A DNA stretch of 64,000 nucleotides from contig NZ_CANNBW010000014.1 in NCBI RefSeq assembly GCF_947502995.1, positions 1 through 64,000 on the forward strand, read 5' to 3'. A model generated the notes under the pieces. That model worked only from the letters and a program-made list of their open reading frames with translations, did not search any database and was not told the DNA's origin. Below, one piece after another: positions 22,668 to 32,770 of the stretch; the stretch's first letter is position 1; every line of letters begins with the position of its first letter. The position numbers and the translations under genes are program-made. Source of the DNA: an uncultured Tenacibaculum sp. (GTDB taxonomy: Bacteria > Bacteroidota > Bacteroidia > Flavobacteriales > Flavobacteriaceae).

Positions 22668-24009
22668 TATTGTAATGATTTTAGGATTAGCTCCAATTTT
22701 TGCAGGAGCTCAAAAGAATAAGATAGATGGTGTAGCAGTAGTTGTTGGTAAGAATGTTGTTTTAAATTCAGATATTGAAAAGTTTAAAAAAGAGATTGAA
22801 ACACAGAGTGAAGGAAAAATAAAAATTACTGATTGTCAAATGTTAGAGCAATTGATGGATCGTAAGTTACTTGCTCATCATGCTGTTGTGGATAGTGTTA
22901 CTGCATCAAAAGCTGAAATTGACGACAGAGTAAAAAGAACTATTGACTTCTTTATAAGACAACATGGTGGAGAAAAAGAGGCTATAGCAGTTTATGGATT
23001 TAATGACAAAGAAGATTTAATTAAGGAGCTTGAGCGTGTTCAAAAAGAAGAAATCTTAATAGAAAAAGAACAACAAAAAATTACTGGTGATGTAGATTTA
23101 ACTCCAGAAGAAGTTCGTTTATATTTTAATGGTTTAAAAGAAAAAAATGAATTACCTGAATTTCCAGCAGAAGTAGAATTAGCACAGATAGTTTTAAAAG
23201 CTGAACCAACTAAAGAAGAAAACGAGAGAATTATAGCTAAGCTTAACGAGATTAAGAAAGATGTAGAAGAGAATGATGCTAGTTTTAGGTTAAAAGCAAT
23301 TGTAAACTCAAATGACCCTTCTGTTGCAAGAAATGGTGGTAATTTAGGAACAATTACAAAAGATACACAATTTATTAAAGAGTTTAAGGAAGTTGCTTTT
23401 TCTTTAGATGAAGGTCAAATTTCTGAGCCATTTAAGTCTATTTTCGGATATCATATTATTTTACTACACAAAATTAAAGGTAATGGTAGAGAAGTTTCTC
23501 ACATTGTTATGAAACCTGAAATTGAAGAGAATAAATTAAAAGATGCGAAAGAAAAATTAGAAAAACTTAGAAAAGATATTATCGCTGGAGAGTTAACTTT
23601 TGAAAAGGCAGTTGACGATCATTCACAAGATGATGAAACAAAAAACAGTGGAGGATTAATATTAAATCCATACACAGGAGAGTCTACTTTCGATTTAACA
23701 AGAATGGATCCTGCTTTATATGGTAGAATTAATGAGTTACAAAAAGGAGAGTTTTCTGAAGTTTTTTATGACGAAACAAGAGCAGGAGAGAAAATGTATA
23801 AGTTATTATACATGAGAAATAGAACAAATACGCATAAAGCTGATTTAGTAGATGATTATGTTAAAGTTCAGAAATTAGCTCTAGTAAAGAAAAAAGAAGA
23901 AACAATTGCTAAATGGTCAAAAGACAAAATTTTAGAAACTTATGTTAAGATTGGAAGTGATTACAAAAAATGTACTTTTAAATCTAACTGGAAAAAAGAA
24001 AATCAATAA
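22630..24009 (+). CDS. SurA-like periplasmic chaperone/PPIase
   Basis: A 459-aa exported chaperone for outer-membrane proteins. The start at 22630 gives MMQLKT before a signal peptide. The ATG at 22648 (MNLKSISIVMILG, cleavage after FAGAQ) may be the true one. The SurA_N-like helical region covers about 30-170 and two parvulin-type domains follow at about 175-280 (AQIVLKAEP, GGNLGTI, SIFGYHIILL) and 285-390 (VSHIVMKPE, SGGLILNPY). It overlaps the lipoprotein gene upstream and abuts the MoxR ATPase gene (stop and start overlap by one base). Confidence 0.92.
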   Translation: MMQLKTMNLKSISIVMILGLAPIFAGAQKNKIDGVAVVVGKNVVLNSDIEKFKKEIETQSEGKIKITDCQMLEQLMDRKLLAHHAVVDSVTASKAEIDDRVKRTIDFFIRQHGGEKEAIAVYGFNDKEDLIKELERVQKEEILIEKEQQKITGDVDLTPEEVRLYFNGLKEKNELPEFPAEVELAQIVLKAEPTKEENERIIAKLNEIKKDVEENDASFRLKAIVNSNDPSVARNGGNLGTITKDTQFIKEFKEVAFSLDEGQISEPFKSIFGYHIILLHKIKGNGREVSHIVMKPEIEENKLKDAKEKLEKLRKDIIAGELTFEKAVDDHSQDDETKNSGGLILNPYTGESTFDLTRMDPALYGRINELQKGEFSEVFYDETRAGEKMYKLLYMRNRTNTHKADLVDDYVKVQKLALVKKKEETIAKWSKDKILETYVKIGSDYKKCTFKSNWKKENQ

Positions 24010-24962
24010 TGTCAGACGTTGCTGCAGTTAATAATTTAGTAACTAAATATCAACAGTTACAGCAAGAAATAGGTAAAGTAATTATAGGTCAAAAAGAAGC
24101 CGTTAATTTCTCATTACTATCTATTTTTTGTGGTGGTCATTCACTTTTAATTGGTGTACCAGGATTAGCAAAAACTTTATTAGTAAATACAATATCAGAT
24201 GCATTAGGGTTGAATTTTAATAGAATTCAGTTTACTCCAGATTTAATGCCTTCAGATATTTTAGGTAGTGAAATCTTAGATGAAACTAGAAAGTTTAAGT
24301 TTATTAAAGGACCAATATTTTCTAATATCATTCTTGCAGATGAAATCAACAGAACACCACCAAAAACTCAAGCAGCTTTATTAGAAGCAATGCAAGAACG
24401 TTCTGTAACTATAGCTGGTCATCATTACAAATTAGATTTACCGTTTTTTGTATTAGCTACTCAAAACCCAATAGAACAAGAAGGAACTTATCCATTACCT
24501 GAAGCTCAATTGGACCGTTTTATGTTTTCTATAAATTTAGATTATCCTTCGTTTGAAGAAGAAGTAGAAGTGGTAAAAAATACAACAACAACTAATGAGT
24601 TAAAAGTAAATGCTTTATTTAATGCTCAAGAAATTGTTGAGATACAAAAGTTAATTCGTAAGATACCTGTAGCAGATAATGTAGTAGAATATGCAGTTAG
24701 TTTAGTTGGAAAAACTAGACCTAAATCTGATAAAGCTACTGATTTAGTTAAAAAATATATTGATTGGGGAGCAGGTCCTCGTGCTTCGCAGAATCTAATT
24801 TTAGCAGCTAAAGCAAATGCGGCAGTTAATGGTAAATATTCACCTGATATTGAAGACGTACAAGCTGTAGCTGTACCAATTCTATCACATAGGGTTGTTA
24901 AAAATTACAAAGCAGAAGCTGAAGGAATTACTATAGATGAAATAATTACTTCTTTATTTTAA
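24009..24962 (+). CDS. MoxR-family AAA+ ATPase
   Basis: A 317-aa chaperone-like AAA+ ATPase. Walker A appears as LIGVPGLAKTLLVN (about 44-57, the MoxR variant with A before K), Walker B as ILADEINRTPPKTQAALLEAM (about 107-127) and sensor 1 as LATQNPIEQEGTYPLPEAQLDRF. MoxR ATPases usually act with VWA-domain proteins encoded next to them. Here the gene closes the SurA operon and a terminator follows, so the VWA partners must lie elsewhere. The stop/start overlap with the surA-like gene implies coupling. Confidence 0.95.
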   Translation: MSDVAAVNNLVTKYQQLQQEIGKVIIGQKEAVNFSLLSIFCGGHSLLIGVPGLAKTLLVNTISDALGLNFNRIQFTPDLMPSDILGSEILDETRKFKFIKGPIFSNIILADEINRTPPKTQAALLEAMQERSVTIAGHHYKLDLPFFVLATQNPIEQEGTYPLPEAQLDRFMFSINLDYPSFEEEVEVVKNTTTTNELKVNALFNAQEIVEIQKLIRKIPVADNVVEYAVSLVGKTRPKSDKATDLVKKYIDWGAGPRASQNLILAAKANAAVNGKYSPDIEDVQAVAVPILSHRVVKNYKAEAEGITIDEIITSLF

Positions 24963-24992
24963 TAAAGTATTCAGAAAGTAAAGTTATAACAC

Positions 24993-25024
24993 AAAAAACT
25001 CGGATGATTTCATCCGAGTTTTTT
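24993..25024. terminator. Bidirectional terminator, 15-bp stem
   Basis: Arms 24993-25007 and 25010-25024 are complementary (core ACTCGGATGA / TCATCCGAGT) with A and T tails. The hairpin serves both the MoxR gene and the convergent endonuclease gene. Confidence 0.92.
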
Positions 25025-25048
25025 TATTTTGAGAATGTAAAGTTTTAT

Positions 25049-27916
25049 TTATTTCTTAATAAACTTTTTAATAAATGATCTTTGACCGTCATTTACTTCT
25101 AAGATATGTAAACCTTTAGATAAGTTACTAACATCAATATTTTCATCTACTTTACCATTTAAAACTGTTTGACCAATAGTGTTAATAATCTTGAAAGAAG
25201 CATCTCTTTTATCTCTTAATGAGATTTTCAAGAAGTTAACAGCAGGATTAGGGTAAACTTTAGCATCAAAAATAGGAGCTTCATTACCTAATTCACCATC
25301 AATTTCTATACTAGTTAACACTTCAGACGTTCTTGCGGCAGTACCAATATTTACAGTGTAATCTTCCACTTCTCCATAACTAAACGTTTCACACGCTGTT
25401 GGAGCTCCATTCCATTTCATAGAAACTCGCATTCTTGTATTTCCTAATTTAGCTGAACTAGGAATAGAGAAGTTGTATGATAAGTTACCAGAACTAGAAG
25501 AAGAACCAGTTACTAACTGTTCATTAGATTCGAATGTTCCATTTTGGTTTAAATCAATCCAAACACTCCAATATTCTGTATAAGAAGAGCTAACAAAACC
25601 TGCACTTACTACGATAGTATTGCTACCATAGTTCAAATTTCCTATTAAGTTGGTAAAGTCACCATATCCAGCATTTGCACCAGTATTATTAGTTATACCA
25701 CCTATAGCTACATTGTCTATGTATTCATAGTTTACATTATTTCCTTTAGAATTACAATATGTTAGAACAGGAGTTGAAGGTAAAGTTGTCACATTAACAG
25801 TATTACTAGCTGATGATGTATTTCCAGCAGCATCTATAGCTCTGATAGAAAAACTATACGAAGTATCAGGATTTAAATTTATTGCATTATAACTTAATGT
25901 AGTAATTGTTGTAACTTTTGTAGACCCTCTATAAACCTCATAACCTGTAACACCTTTATTGTCTGTTGAAGCATTCCAAGATAGGCTCACGGAAGTTTCT
26001 GTAATGTTTGAAGCAGTTAATCCAGTTGGTATTGTTGGTGCTTGAGTATCTGGTGCTTCTAATGTTGTTACATTAACAGTATTACTTGCAGAAGAAGTAT
26101 TTTCAGCGGCATCTATAGCTCTTATAGAGAATGAATATACAGTATTAGCATTCAAGTTAGTTACATTATAATTTAATGTTGTAACTGTAGTTAATTTTGT
26201 AGATCCTTGGTAAACATCATAACCAGTAACTGCTGTGTTATCTGTTGAAGCATTCCAAGCTAAACTAACAGAAGTTTGAGTTGTATTGGAAGCTGTAAGT
26301 CCAGATGGAGAAGTAGGTGCTTGTGTATCTGGAGTAGGTGTAGATCCACCATCTATAGTATGAGTTCCAAGATCAGAAATTGTATTTGAACTTAAAGAAT
26401 TCCATTCTGAAGTTGTATACGATGTATTAGGTGAAGTTACAGATGATTTACGTTGTAAAGTAACATCCTTACCAAAATTAGCACTGCTTGCAGGAGTACC
26501 AACAAGATCTATTAAAGAGTTATTTTTAAATAATGCAACAGCATCATTACCATTAAAATTCATTGCTCCAGCACTAATAGTTTGATCAGCTTTACTTGTA
26601 ATTGTAGTAGAAGCACTCACATGAGCTACAACATAAACTTCACCATTAGCTAACTGTCCTGATAAATTTAAAGTACTTCCCCAAGAATTATCACCATTTG
26701 TAGTTTTTCTTAAAGAGTATCCAGATAAGTTTACAGTACTTCCAGTAAAATTAGCAATCTCTATAGCTTTATTAAAAGATGAACCTTCTACATATTCAGA
26801 AATTATTAATTCTGTAGTAGTTCCAGATCCTCCAGATCCGCTAGAAGTAGTTACAACATTTACTCCATTGCTGTTAGCAGAAACATTACCAGCAGCATCA
26901 AAAGCTCTTACAGAAAAAGTATAAGCTGTTCCTGCTGTTAATCCAGTAACATTAAATGAAGTTGAAGTTGTTGTACCTATTTGAGTAGTTCCGCTAAATA
27001 TATTATATCCTGTGACTGCAACATTATCAGAAGAAGCTGTCCAAGCTAAGTCAGTAGTAGTTTGTGTGGTGTTAGATGCAATTAGCCCAGAAGGATTTGT
27101 CGGAGCTTGTGTGTCACTTCCTCCAGAATTACCAAATAAATCTTCTGCTTGTGGTCCTCCCCAAATTTGAGTAGCAAAAGCAGGATTGTCGATAAAAGGA
27201 TTTCTATTTCCTTGTTCTTGTTCTAATATTGGATTTCTTTGTTTTTCTAAATCAGATACAGGATCTTCAGCATTCCACTGTAAAAACAGACTAATCATAT
27301 TTGGATCAGTAGCAACTGTAGTTCCAACTCCAACGTTAATAGGAAGCGATTGATTTCCGTAACGTATATACATATACATCATCATTCTAGCAACATCTCC
27401 TTTCCATTCATCTCCAGGGTACCAGTTTCCTTGTGAAGTAATGTATGATGGAGTACCAGATCCTGCAGCAAATTTACGATTACTTCTCGAAGAATTTCTT
27501 TGAGCATCACAAGGTCTTAAGTTATGAGCATCAGCACCTGGACCAGATGTTCCTAAATTAGGGTTTGCTAGTGATTTAGAATATACATGTTCTCTATTCC
27601 ATACGCCACTTCCTCCGCCATTATCATCTCTACCACGAGTTCTATCATTAGTAATATCAGAATCCGTATCATTCCAACCGTAAATTAAAAGTACTTTAGT
27701 TGGGTCAGTAGGGTCTAAATCAGTTTGTTTTAAAGCGTTCCAAACGCCTGGTGTATAACTTAAAAAGTTATTATGAGTACTGATTACTTTGGTAGCAAGT
27801 TCATCTTTAAGGCTAGAACCGGTTAAGTTTAAGTTTACATCGTTATAGTACGACGGTATTTGTCCTAATACTGACAAAGAAGTCATCAGCATTAAAAGAG
27901 CCAAATGTTTTTTCAT
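25049..27916 (-). CDS. Secreted modular endonuclease I with T9SS sorting tail
   Basis: A 955-aa secreted nuclease. Order: signal peptide (1-19); Endonuclease I domain (about 20-255) with the catalytic segment WNREHVYSKSL (His110) and GADAHNLRPCDAQRNSSRSN; fibronectin III (268-357); lamin-tail-like domain (366-522, ELIISEYVEGSSFNKAIEIAN); two fibronectin III repeats (530-619, 623-712) nearly identical to each other; a GEVED domain (718-858, WSVWIDLNQNGTFESNEQL); and a type IX secretion tail (886-955, VYPNPAVNFLKI...). It probably degrades extracellular DNA for nutrients or in biofilms. Promoter-region palindromes lie at 27951-28014. Confidence 0.94.
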   Translation of the reverse strand: MKKHLALLMLMTSLSVLGQIPSYYNDVNLNLTGSSLKDELATKVISTHNNFLSYTPGVWNALKQTDLDPTDPTKVLLIYGWNDTDSDITNDRTRGRDDNGGGSGVWNREHVYSKSLANPNLGTSGPGADAHNLRPCDAQRNSSRSNRKFAAGSGTPSYITSQGNWYPGDEWKGDVARMMMYMYIRYGNQSLPINVGVGTTVATDPNMISLFLQWNAEDPVSDLEKQRNPILEQEQGNRNPFIDNPAFATQIWGGPQAEDLFGNSGGSDTQAPTNPSGLIASNTTQTTTDLAWTASSDNVAVTGYNIFSGTTQIGTTTSTSFNVTGLTAGTAYTFSVRAFDAAGNVSANSNGVNVVTTSSGSGGSGTTTELIISEYVEGSSFNKAIEIANFTGSTVNLSGYSLRKTTNGDNSWGSTLNLSGQLANGEVYVVAHVSASTTITSKADQTISAGAMNFNGNDAVALFKNNSLIDLVGTPASSANFGKDVTLQRKSSVTSPNTSYTTSEWNSLSSNTISDLGTHTIDGGSTPTPDTQAPTSPSGLTASNTTQTSVSLAWNASTDNTAVTGYDVYQGSTKLTTVTTLNYNVTNLNANTVYSFSIRAIDAAENTSSASNTVNVTTLEAPDTQAPTIPTGLTASNITETSVSLSWNASTDNKGVTGYEVYRGSTKVTTITTLSYNAINLNPDTSYSFSIRAIDAAGNTSSASNTVNVTTLPSTPVLTYCNSKGNNVNYEYIDNVAIGGITNNTGANAGYGDFTNLIGNLNYGSNTIVVSAGFVSSSYTEYWSVWIDLNQNGTFESNEQLVTGSSSSSGNLSYNFSIPSSAKLGNTRMRVSMKWNGAPTACETFSYGEVEDYTVNIGTAARTSEVLTSIEIDGELGNEAPIFDAKVYPNPAVNFLKISLRDKRDASFKIINTIGQTVLNGKVDENIDVSNLSKGLHILEVNDGQRSFIKKFIKK
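25781..26329 (-). repeat. Tandem fibronectin III repeat pair inside the nuclease gene
   Basis: Residues 530-619 and 623-712 share long identical stretches (for example YSFSIRAIDAA, NTSSASNTVNVTTL, SVSL-WNASTDN). This points to a fairly recent internal duplication in the gene. The first fibronectin III domain (268-357) is more diverged. Confidence 0.85.
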
Positions 27917-27950
27917 TATGTAGTTATGTTGGGTTTAATCAATTACAAAT

Positions 27951-27966
27951 AACATATCGATATGTT
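27951..27966. promoter_or_regulatory. 16-bp perfect palindrome upstream of the nuclease gene
   Basis: AACATATCGATATGTT is perfectly self-complementary, 35 bp upstream of the nuclease ATG and within the divergent region with pheT. It may be an operator. No known family of sites was recognised. Confidence 0.45.
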
Positions 27967-27980
27967 AATAAAACATTAAT

Positions 27981-28014
27981 AAAGTGTTAATTTTTAAGAA
28001 GTTATTAACACTTT
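27981..28014. repeat. 11-bp inverted repeat AAAGTGTTAAT / ATTAACACTTT
   Basis: Arms 27981-27991 and 28004-28014 are perfectly complementary with a 12-bp spacer, between the divergent nuclease and pheT genes. It could be an operator or a leader hairpin. Confidence 0.5.
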
Positions 28015-28056
28015 CGAAAATGGTATTTTATTCCAAGATAATCTTCAGAAAAAATG

Positions 28057-28064
28057 TAAATTTG
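28057..28064 (+). promoter_or_regulatory. Putative -7 box for pheT
   Basis: TAAATTTG matches TAnnTTTG and ends 23 bp before the pheT ATG. The same string precedes the SRP RNA gene (59173). No -33 TTTG was found here. Confidence 0.45.
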
Positions 28065-28087
28065 CAGGCTAAATACTAGACTAAAAA

Positions 28088-30514
28088 ATGAAAATATCAT
28101 ATAACTGGCTACAACAATTTTTACAATTTGACTGGAATCCAGAAAAGATAGGGGAATTATTGACGGATTTAGGACTGGAAGTTGAGGGGATTGAACTTAA
28201 AGAAAGTATTAAAGGAAGTTTAAAAGGTGTTGTTGTTGGTGAAGTTCTAACATGTAAAAAACATCCTAATGCAGATAAACTTAAAGTTACTACTGTTAAT
28301 TTAGGAACAGGTGAACCAGTACAAATAGTTTGTGGAGCACCTAATGTAGATGCTGGACAAAAAGTTCCTGTAGCTACCATTGGAACAATGTTATACGACG
28401 AAAAAGGAGAAGGCTTTAAAATTAAGAAAGGAAAAATCAGAGGTGAAGAGAGTCATGGTATGATCTGTGCCGAAGATGAATTAGGTTTAGGATCTAGTCA
28501 TGATGGAATTATGATTTTAGATGAATCTTTAGTTCCAGGAACTCCTTGTGCCGATGTATTTAAAATAGAAACTGACCATGTTTTTGAAATTGGATTAACT
28601 CCTAACAGAGCAGATGCAATGAGCCATTATGGAGTGGCAAGAGACTTAAGAGCTGGTTTGTTACAAAACGACGTGAAATTAGAATTAATTTCACCTTCAG
28701 TTTCTGATTTTCATGTTGATGAAAGAAGATTAAAGATTGATGTTGAAGTTGAAAATAAAGAATTAACGCCAAGATATTGTGGAATCACGATTACTGATGT
28801 TGAAGTAAAAGATTCTCCAGAATGGATAAAAAATAGATTAAAAGCAATAGGAATTGCTCCTAAAAATAATATTGTAGACATCACAAATTATGTTTTACAT
28901 GAATTAGGTCAGCCTTTACATGCTTTCGATGCTTCAAAAATTAAAGGAAATAAAGTTGTTGTAAAAACTTTAGAGGAAGGTACTAAATTTACCACTTTAG
29001 ATGAAGTTGAAAGAGAATTATCAGCTGAAGATATCATGATATGTGATGCTGAATCGAATCCTTTATGTATCGCTGGTGTTTTCGGAGGTTTAAAATCTGG
29101 AGTTACAGAAAATACAACTACTGTTTTCTTAGAGAGCGCATATTTTAATCCTGTTTCTGTTCGTAAAACAGCTAAAAGACACGGATTAAATACAGATGCT
29201 TCTTTTAGATTTGAAAGAGGAATCGATATTAATCAAACGAAATATGCGATTAAAAGAGCAGCATTATTAATTGAAGAATACGCTGGAGGAAAAATGTCTT
29301 CAGATATTATGGATTTCTATCCTGAGAAGGTTAATGATTTTGAAGTATTCTTATCGTTTGAAAATGTTTATAAATTAATTGGTCAAGATATTCCAAAGGA
29401 GACGATTAAAAATATTTTAGCTTCACTAGAAATCAAAATTAATAGTATTACAGAAGCTGGTTTAGGTTTAGTTATTCCTTCTTACAGAGTTGATGTTCAA
29501 AGAGAAGCAGATATCATTGAAGAAATTTTAAGAGTTTACGGATATAACAATATTGAGTTTTCTCATAAATTAAATACTTCGATATCTTTTGATAATGATA
29601 CTCAAGTTAAAGTTGAAAACATAGTTTCAGATCATTTAGTTGCTTTAGGCTTCAATGAAACTATGGCGAATTCATTAACAAAGGCAGATTATATTGGCTT
29701 ATCTGAAGATTTAAATGAGAGCTTTAATGTAGAAATGTTAAATCCATTGAGTAATGATTTAAAAGTATTACGCCAATCATTATTATTTAGTGGATTAGAA
29801 AGTATTTCTTATAACATTAACCGTAAGAATAATGCGTTAAAATTCTTTGAATTAGGAAAAACCTATCATAAATATGAATCAGGTTACCAAGAAGATAAAC
29901 ACTTAACATTATTTGTTACCGGAAATAAATTAAAAGATAATTGGAAAATAGCTTCTGAAACATCTAGTTTCTTTTATTTAAAAGGAGTAATTACTAGTAT
30001 TTTTAACCGATTAGGTTTATCAAACTTAAAGAATTCACCAGTAAAATCATCGGTATTCTCTGAAGGATTAACATTAAGTTTAGGTAAAACAAAATTAGTA
30101 GAGTTCGGAGTTGTTAAACGTTCAATATTAAAAGAGTTCTCTATTAAGCAAGAAGTTCTTTTTGCAGATTTTAAATGGGATGTTATTTTAGGATTAGTGG
30201 GTAAGAAGAAAATAAAAGTTACCGATTTACCTAAATTCCCTGCAGTAAAAAGAGATTTAGCTTTATTATTAGATAGCAAAGTTGAATTTAAAGAAATTTA
30301 CAATTTGGCTTTTCAATCTGAAAGAAAGCTTTTAAAAGAAGTAGACTTATTTGACGTTTACGAAGGTGAGAATTTACCTGAAGGAAAAAAATCGTATGCT
30401 GTTAGTTTTATTTTACAAGATGAAAATAAAACATTGAATGATAAGCAGATCGATAAAATAATGCAAAAATTACAGCAAACATTCGAAAAGAATGTTGGTG
30501 CAGAATTAAGATAA
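28088..30514 (+). CDS. pheT: Phenylalanine-tRNA ligase beta subunit
   Basis: The beta chain (808 aa) of the alpha2-beta2 enzyme that charges tRNA-Phe. An N-terminal OB-fold tRNA-binding domain lies at about 40-155 (VVVGEVLTCKKHPNADKL, VCGAPNV). The B3/B4 editing domain covers about 210-395 (LHELGQPLHAFD), B5 about 400-475, and the catalytic-like core about 490-700. The FDX-ACB anticodon-binding domain is at the C-terminus (FPAVKRDLALLLD, SFILQDENKTLNDKQIDKIM). pheS is not in this window. The gene ends at a strong terminator. Confidence 0.97.
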   Translation: MKISYNWLQQFLQFDWNPEKIGELLTDLGLEVEGIELKESIKGSLKGVVVGEVLTCKKHPNADKLKVTTVNLGTGEPVQIVCGAPNVDAGQKVPVATIGTMLYDEKGEGFKIKKGKIRGEESHGMICAEDELGLGSSHDGIMILDESLVPGTPCADVFKIETDHVFEIGLTPNRADAMSHYGVARDLRAGLLQNDVKLELISPSVSDFHVDERRLKIDVEVENKELTPRYCGITITDVEVKDSPEWIKNRLKAIGIAPKNNIVDITNYVLHELGQPLHAFDASKIKGNKVVVKTLEEGTKFTTLDEVERELSAEDIMICDAESNPLCIAGVFGGLKSGVTENTTTVFLESAYFNPVSVRKTAKRHGLNTDASFRFERGIDINQTKYAIKRAALLIEEYAGGKMSSDIMDFYPEKVNDFEVFLSFENVYKLIGQDIPKETIKNILASLEIKINSITEAGLGLVIPSYRVDVQREADIIEEILRVYGYNNIEFSHKLNTSISFDNDTQVKVENIVSDHLVALGFNETMANSLTKADYIGLSEDLNESFNVEMLNPLSNDLKVLRQSLLFSGLESISYNINRKNNALKFFELGKTYHKYESGYQEDKHLTLFVTGNKLKDNWKIASETSSFFYLKGVITSIFNRLGLSNLKNSPVKSSVFSEGLTLSLGKTKLVEFGVVKRSILKEFSIKQEVLFADFKWDVILGLVGKKKIKVTDLPKFPAVKRDLALLLDSKVEFKEIYNLAFQSERKLLKEVDLFDVYEGENLPEGKKSYAVSFILQDENKTLNDKQIDKIMQKLQQTFEKNVGAELR

Positions 30515-30520
30515 ATAGAT

Positions 30521-30547
30521 AAGCTCCCATTGGGAGCTTTTTTTTAA
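30521..30547 (+). terminator. Terminator after pheT
   Basis: AAGCTCCCA / TGGGAGCTT hairpin followed by a run of T, seven bases after the pheT stop. Confidence 0.92.
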
Positions 30548-30559
30548 TAGTTAATAAGA

Positions 30560-31684
30560 ATGAAAATGAAAAAAGTTGTTTTAATATTAATAATGATTTG
30601 TGGATTAACAATTAATGCACAAAAAGAAGAATTAGAAAATTTAGGAAAAAAAATAGAAGAAACTTTAGCTAATGGAAATACTGAATTTATAAATAGTATT
30701 TATGATGTTAAAGAAATGGGAGATCGTTTTTTACTTAAAAAAACGAAGAGTAAAAAAATAAAGAGTTTTAATAAATCTTTTTATAGTGGTTTTTCTTCAA
30801 GTTTTGATTTCGGAGCTTTAATAAAAAGTGAGATAGAAAATGATGCTACTTATCAGTTCTTAAAATTAATTGAAGAAGATGGAGATCATTATTTATTATT
30901 TAGACTTTATGGTCAAGGAGTAAATTATCATAAACATTTGCTTAAAAAGGATAACGGAAATTATAAGATAATTGATACTTATATTTATATAACAGGTGAA
31001 TATTTAAGCGATACGTTCAAGTCTATATATATGGGAGCTTTATTAAGTCAAGGAATTTTAAGTAATTCTAGTACTAATAAATCTATTATGAGTGATTTGA
31101 TGAAAATGAATGAGATTAAAGTATTCTTAAATAGAGGAGAAGTAGATAAAGCAAAAAAAGCATATGAAAGTATAAGTAGTTCTTCTAAAGAAAAAAAGAT
31201 ATTTAAATTAACAGGAATCAGACTTGCAGGAGAAGTATCTAATGAGGCATACACAAAAGCTATTACTGATTACGAAAAATCATTTCCAAACGATATAAGT
31301 CTTTATTTAATATCTATGGATAAACTGATATTAAATGAAAAATATGATGAAACTATTGTAGTTTTAGATAAATTAAATGCTGCACTTAATGGAGATCCAT
31401 TTTTAGATTACATGAAAGGGAATGTATATTTATTAAAAAAAGATCTTGAAAAAGCTGAAACTTTATTTAAAAAAGTAACTAATATTTATCCAGATTTTAT
31501 GGATGCATATGATAGTCTGTTAAGTATTTATATTGAAAAAGATAATTTAAAAGAAGCAATATCTATATTAGATACTTTTGTAAAAGATTTTGAACTTCCT
31601 AAAGAAATACTTTTTGAAACATTAAAACAAAATTATCCAGAGTTTTCAAAAAAGGAAGAAGTTATAAACTGGTCAAATCAATAA
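30560..31684 (+). CDS. Exported TPR-repeat protein
   Basis: A 374-aa protein with a signal peptide (about 1-20, ICGLTINAQ); an alternative ATG two codons on gives the same product. Residues 30-170 form a mixed domain with basic clusters, and residues 190-360 contain TPR-like units ([42 protein letters not shown]). No enzymatic motif was seen. It lies 1 bp upstream of pyrD, probably on the same transcript, although a functional link is not apparent. Confidence 0.8.
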   Translation: MKMKKVVLILIMICGLTINAQKEELENLGKKIEETLANGNTEFINSIYDVKEMGDRFLLKKTKSKKIKSFNKSFYSGFSSSFDFGALIKSEIENDATYQFLKLIEEDGDHYLLFRLYGQGVNYHKHLLKKDNGNYKIIDTYIYITGEYLSDTFKSIYMGALLSQGILSNSSTNKSIMSDLMKMNEIKVFLNRGEVDKAKKAYESISSSSKEKKIFKLTGIRLAGEVSNEAYTKAITDYEKSFPNDISLYLISMDKLILNEKYDETIVVLDKLNAALNGDPFLDYMKGNVYLLKKDLEKAETLFKKVTNIYPDFMDAYDSLLSIYIEKDNLKEAISILDTFVKDFELPKEILFETLKQNYPEFSKKEEVINWSNQ

Positions 31685-31685
31685 T

Positions 31686-32720
31686 ATGTATAAATCAATA
31701 ATTCGCCCTATTTTCTTTCTTTTCGATCCAGAAAAGATTCATCATTTCACTTTTTCTTTGGTAAAAGTAATGTCTAAAATTCCGTTTGTTTCATCTATTT
31801 TTAGAGGACTTTACCAAGTAAATGATAAACGATTAGAAAGAAACTTATTCGGATTAACATTCAAAAACCCAGTAGGCTTAGCTGCTGGTTTCGATAAAAA
31901 CGCAGTATTGTATAACGAGCTTGCTAATTTCGGTTTTGGTTTTATCGAAATAGGTACAGTTACTCCAAAAGGTCAAGTTGGTAATCCAAAACAAAGATTA
32001 TTTCGTCTAAAAGACGATAAAGGTATTATTAATCGAATGGGGTTTAATAATGAAGGATTATCTGCAGCTATATCACAGTTAAAAAAGAATAAAGGAAAAG
32101 TAATTATTGGAGGAAACATAGGAAAGAATACTGCTACAAAACCAGAAAACTATACAGAGGATTATACAGTTTGTTTTGAAGAATTACATCCTTATGTAGA
32201 TTATTTTGTGTTGAATGTAAGTTGTCCGAATGTATCAAGTCATGCAAAATTAGAAGATGCAGCATACTTAAAAGAATTAATTACAGAAGTTCAAAAAATT
32301 AATAGTTCTAAAGAAAAACAGAAGCCAATTTTATTAAAAATAGCACCAGATTTAAATAATAATCAGTTAGATGAAATTATCGATTTGGTTGCTGAAACAA
32401 AAATAGATGGAGTTATTGCCTCTAATACTTCTGTGGATAGAACAGGTTTGAAAGCTTCAGAAGAACGATTAAAAGAGATTGGTAATGGAGGTTTGAGTGG
32501 ACAGCCGATTAAATCTAAAAGTACTCGTGTAATTAAATATTTAGCTGATAATTCAAATAAAGCATTTCCAATTGTAGGAGTAGGAGGAATTCATTCTGAA
32601 AAAGATGCCTTAGAAAAAATTGAAGCCGGAGCAGATTTAGTTCAAATTTATACAGGTTTTATTTACGAAGGCCCATTGCTTATAAAACGAATTAATAAAG
32701 CAATTTTGAAAAAATATTAA
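31686..32720 (+). CDS. pyrD: Dihydroorotate dehydrogenase, quinone-dependent (class 2)
   Basis: Oxidises dihydroorotate to orotate in pyrimidine synthesis, passing electrons to membrane quinone. The 344-aa length and the N-terminal helical membrane-contact region (1-40, [11 protein letters not shown]) mark class 2. FMN-binding and active-site segments include [13 protein letters not shown] (about 61-73), [27 protein letters not shown] (catalytic Ser near 178) and the C-terminal [27 protein letters not shown] region. A strong terminator follows. Confidence 0.97.
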   Translation: MYKSIIRPIFFLFDPEKIHHFTFSLVKVMSKIPFVSSIFRGLYQVNDKRLERNLFGLTFKNPVGLAAGFDKNAVLYNELANFGFGFIEIGTVTPKGQVGNPKQRLFRLKDDKGIINRMGFNNEGLSAAISQLKKNKGKVIIGGNIGKNTATKPENYTEDYTVCFEELHPYVDYFVLNVSCPNVSSHAKLEDAAYLKELITEVQKINSSKEKQKPILLKIAPDLNNNQLDEIIDLVAETKIDGVIASNTSVDRTGLKASEERLKEIGNGGLSGQPIKSKSTRVIKYLADNSNKAFPIVGVGGIHSEKDALEKIEAGADLVQIYTGFIYEGPLLIKRINKAILKKY

Positions 32721-32728
32721 AACTTAAT

Positions 32729-32762
32729 AAAACTCATAACCAATTCGGTTATGAGTTTTTTG
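32729..32762. terminator. Terminator after pyrD
   Basis: A 13-bp stem AAAACTCATAACC / GGTTATGAGTTTT with a 5-nt loop and T-rich DNA on the plus strand. It also faces the convergent gene at 32771. Confidence 0.92.
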
Positions 32763-32770
32763 ATTAACAA

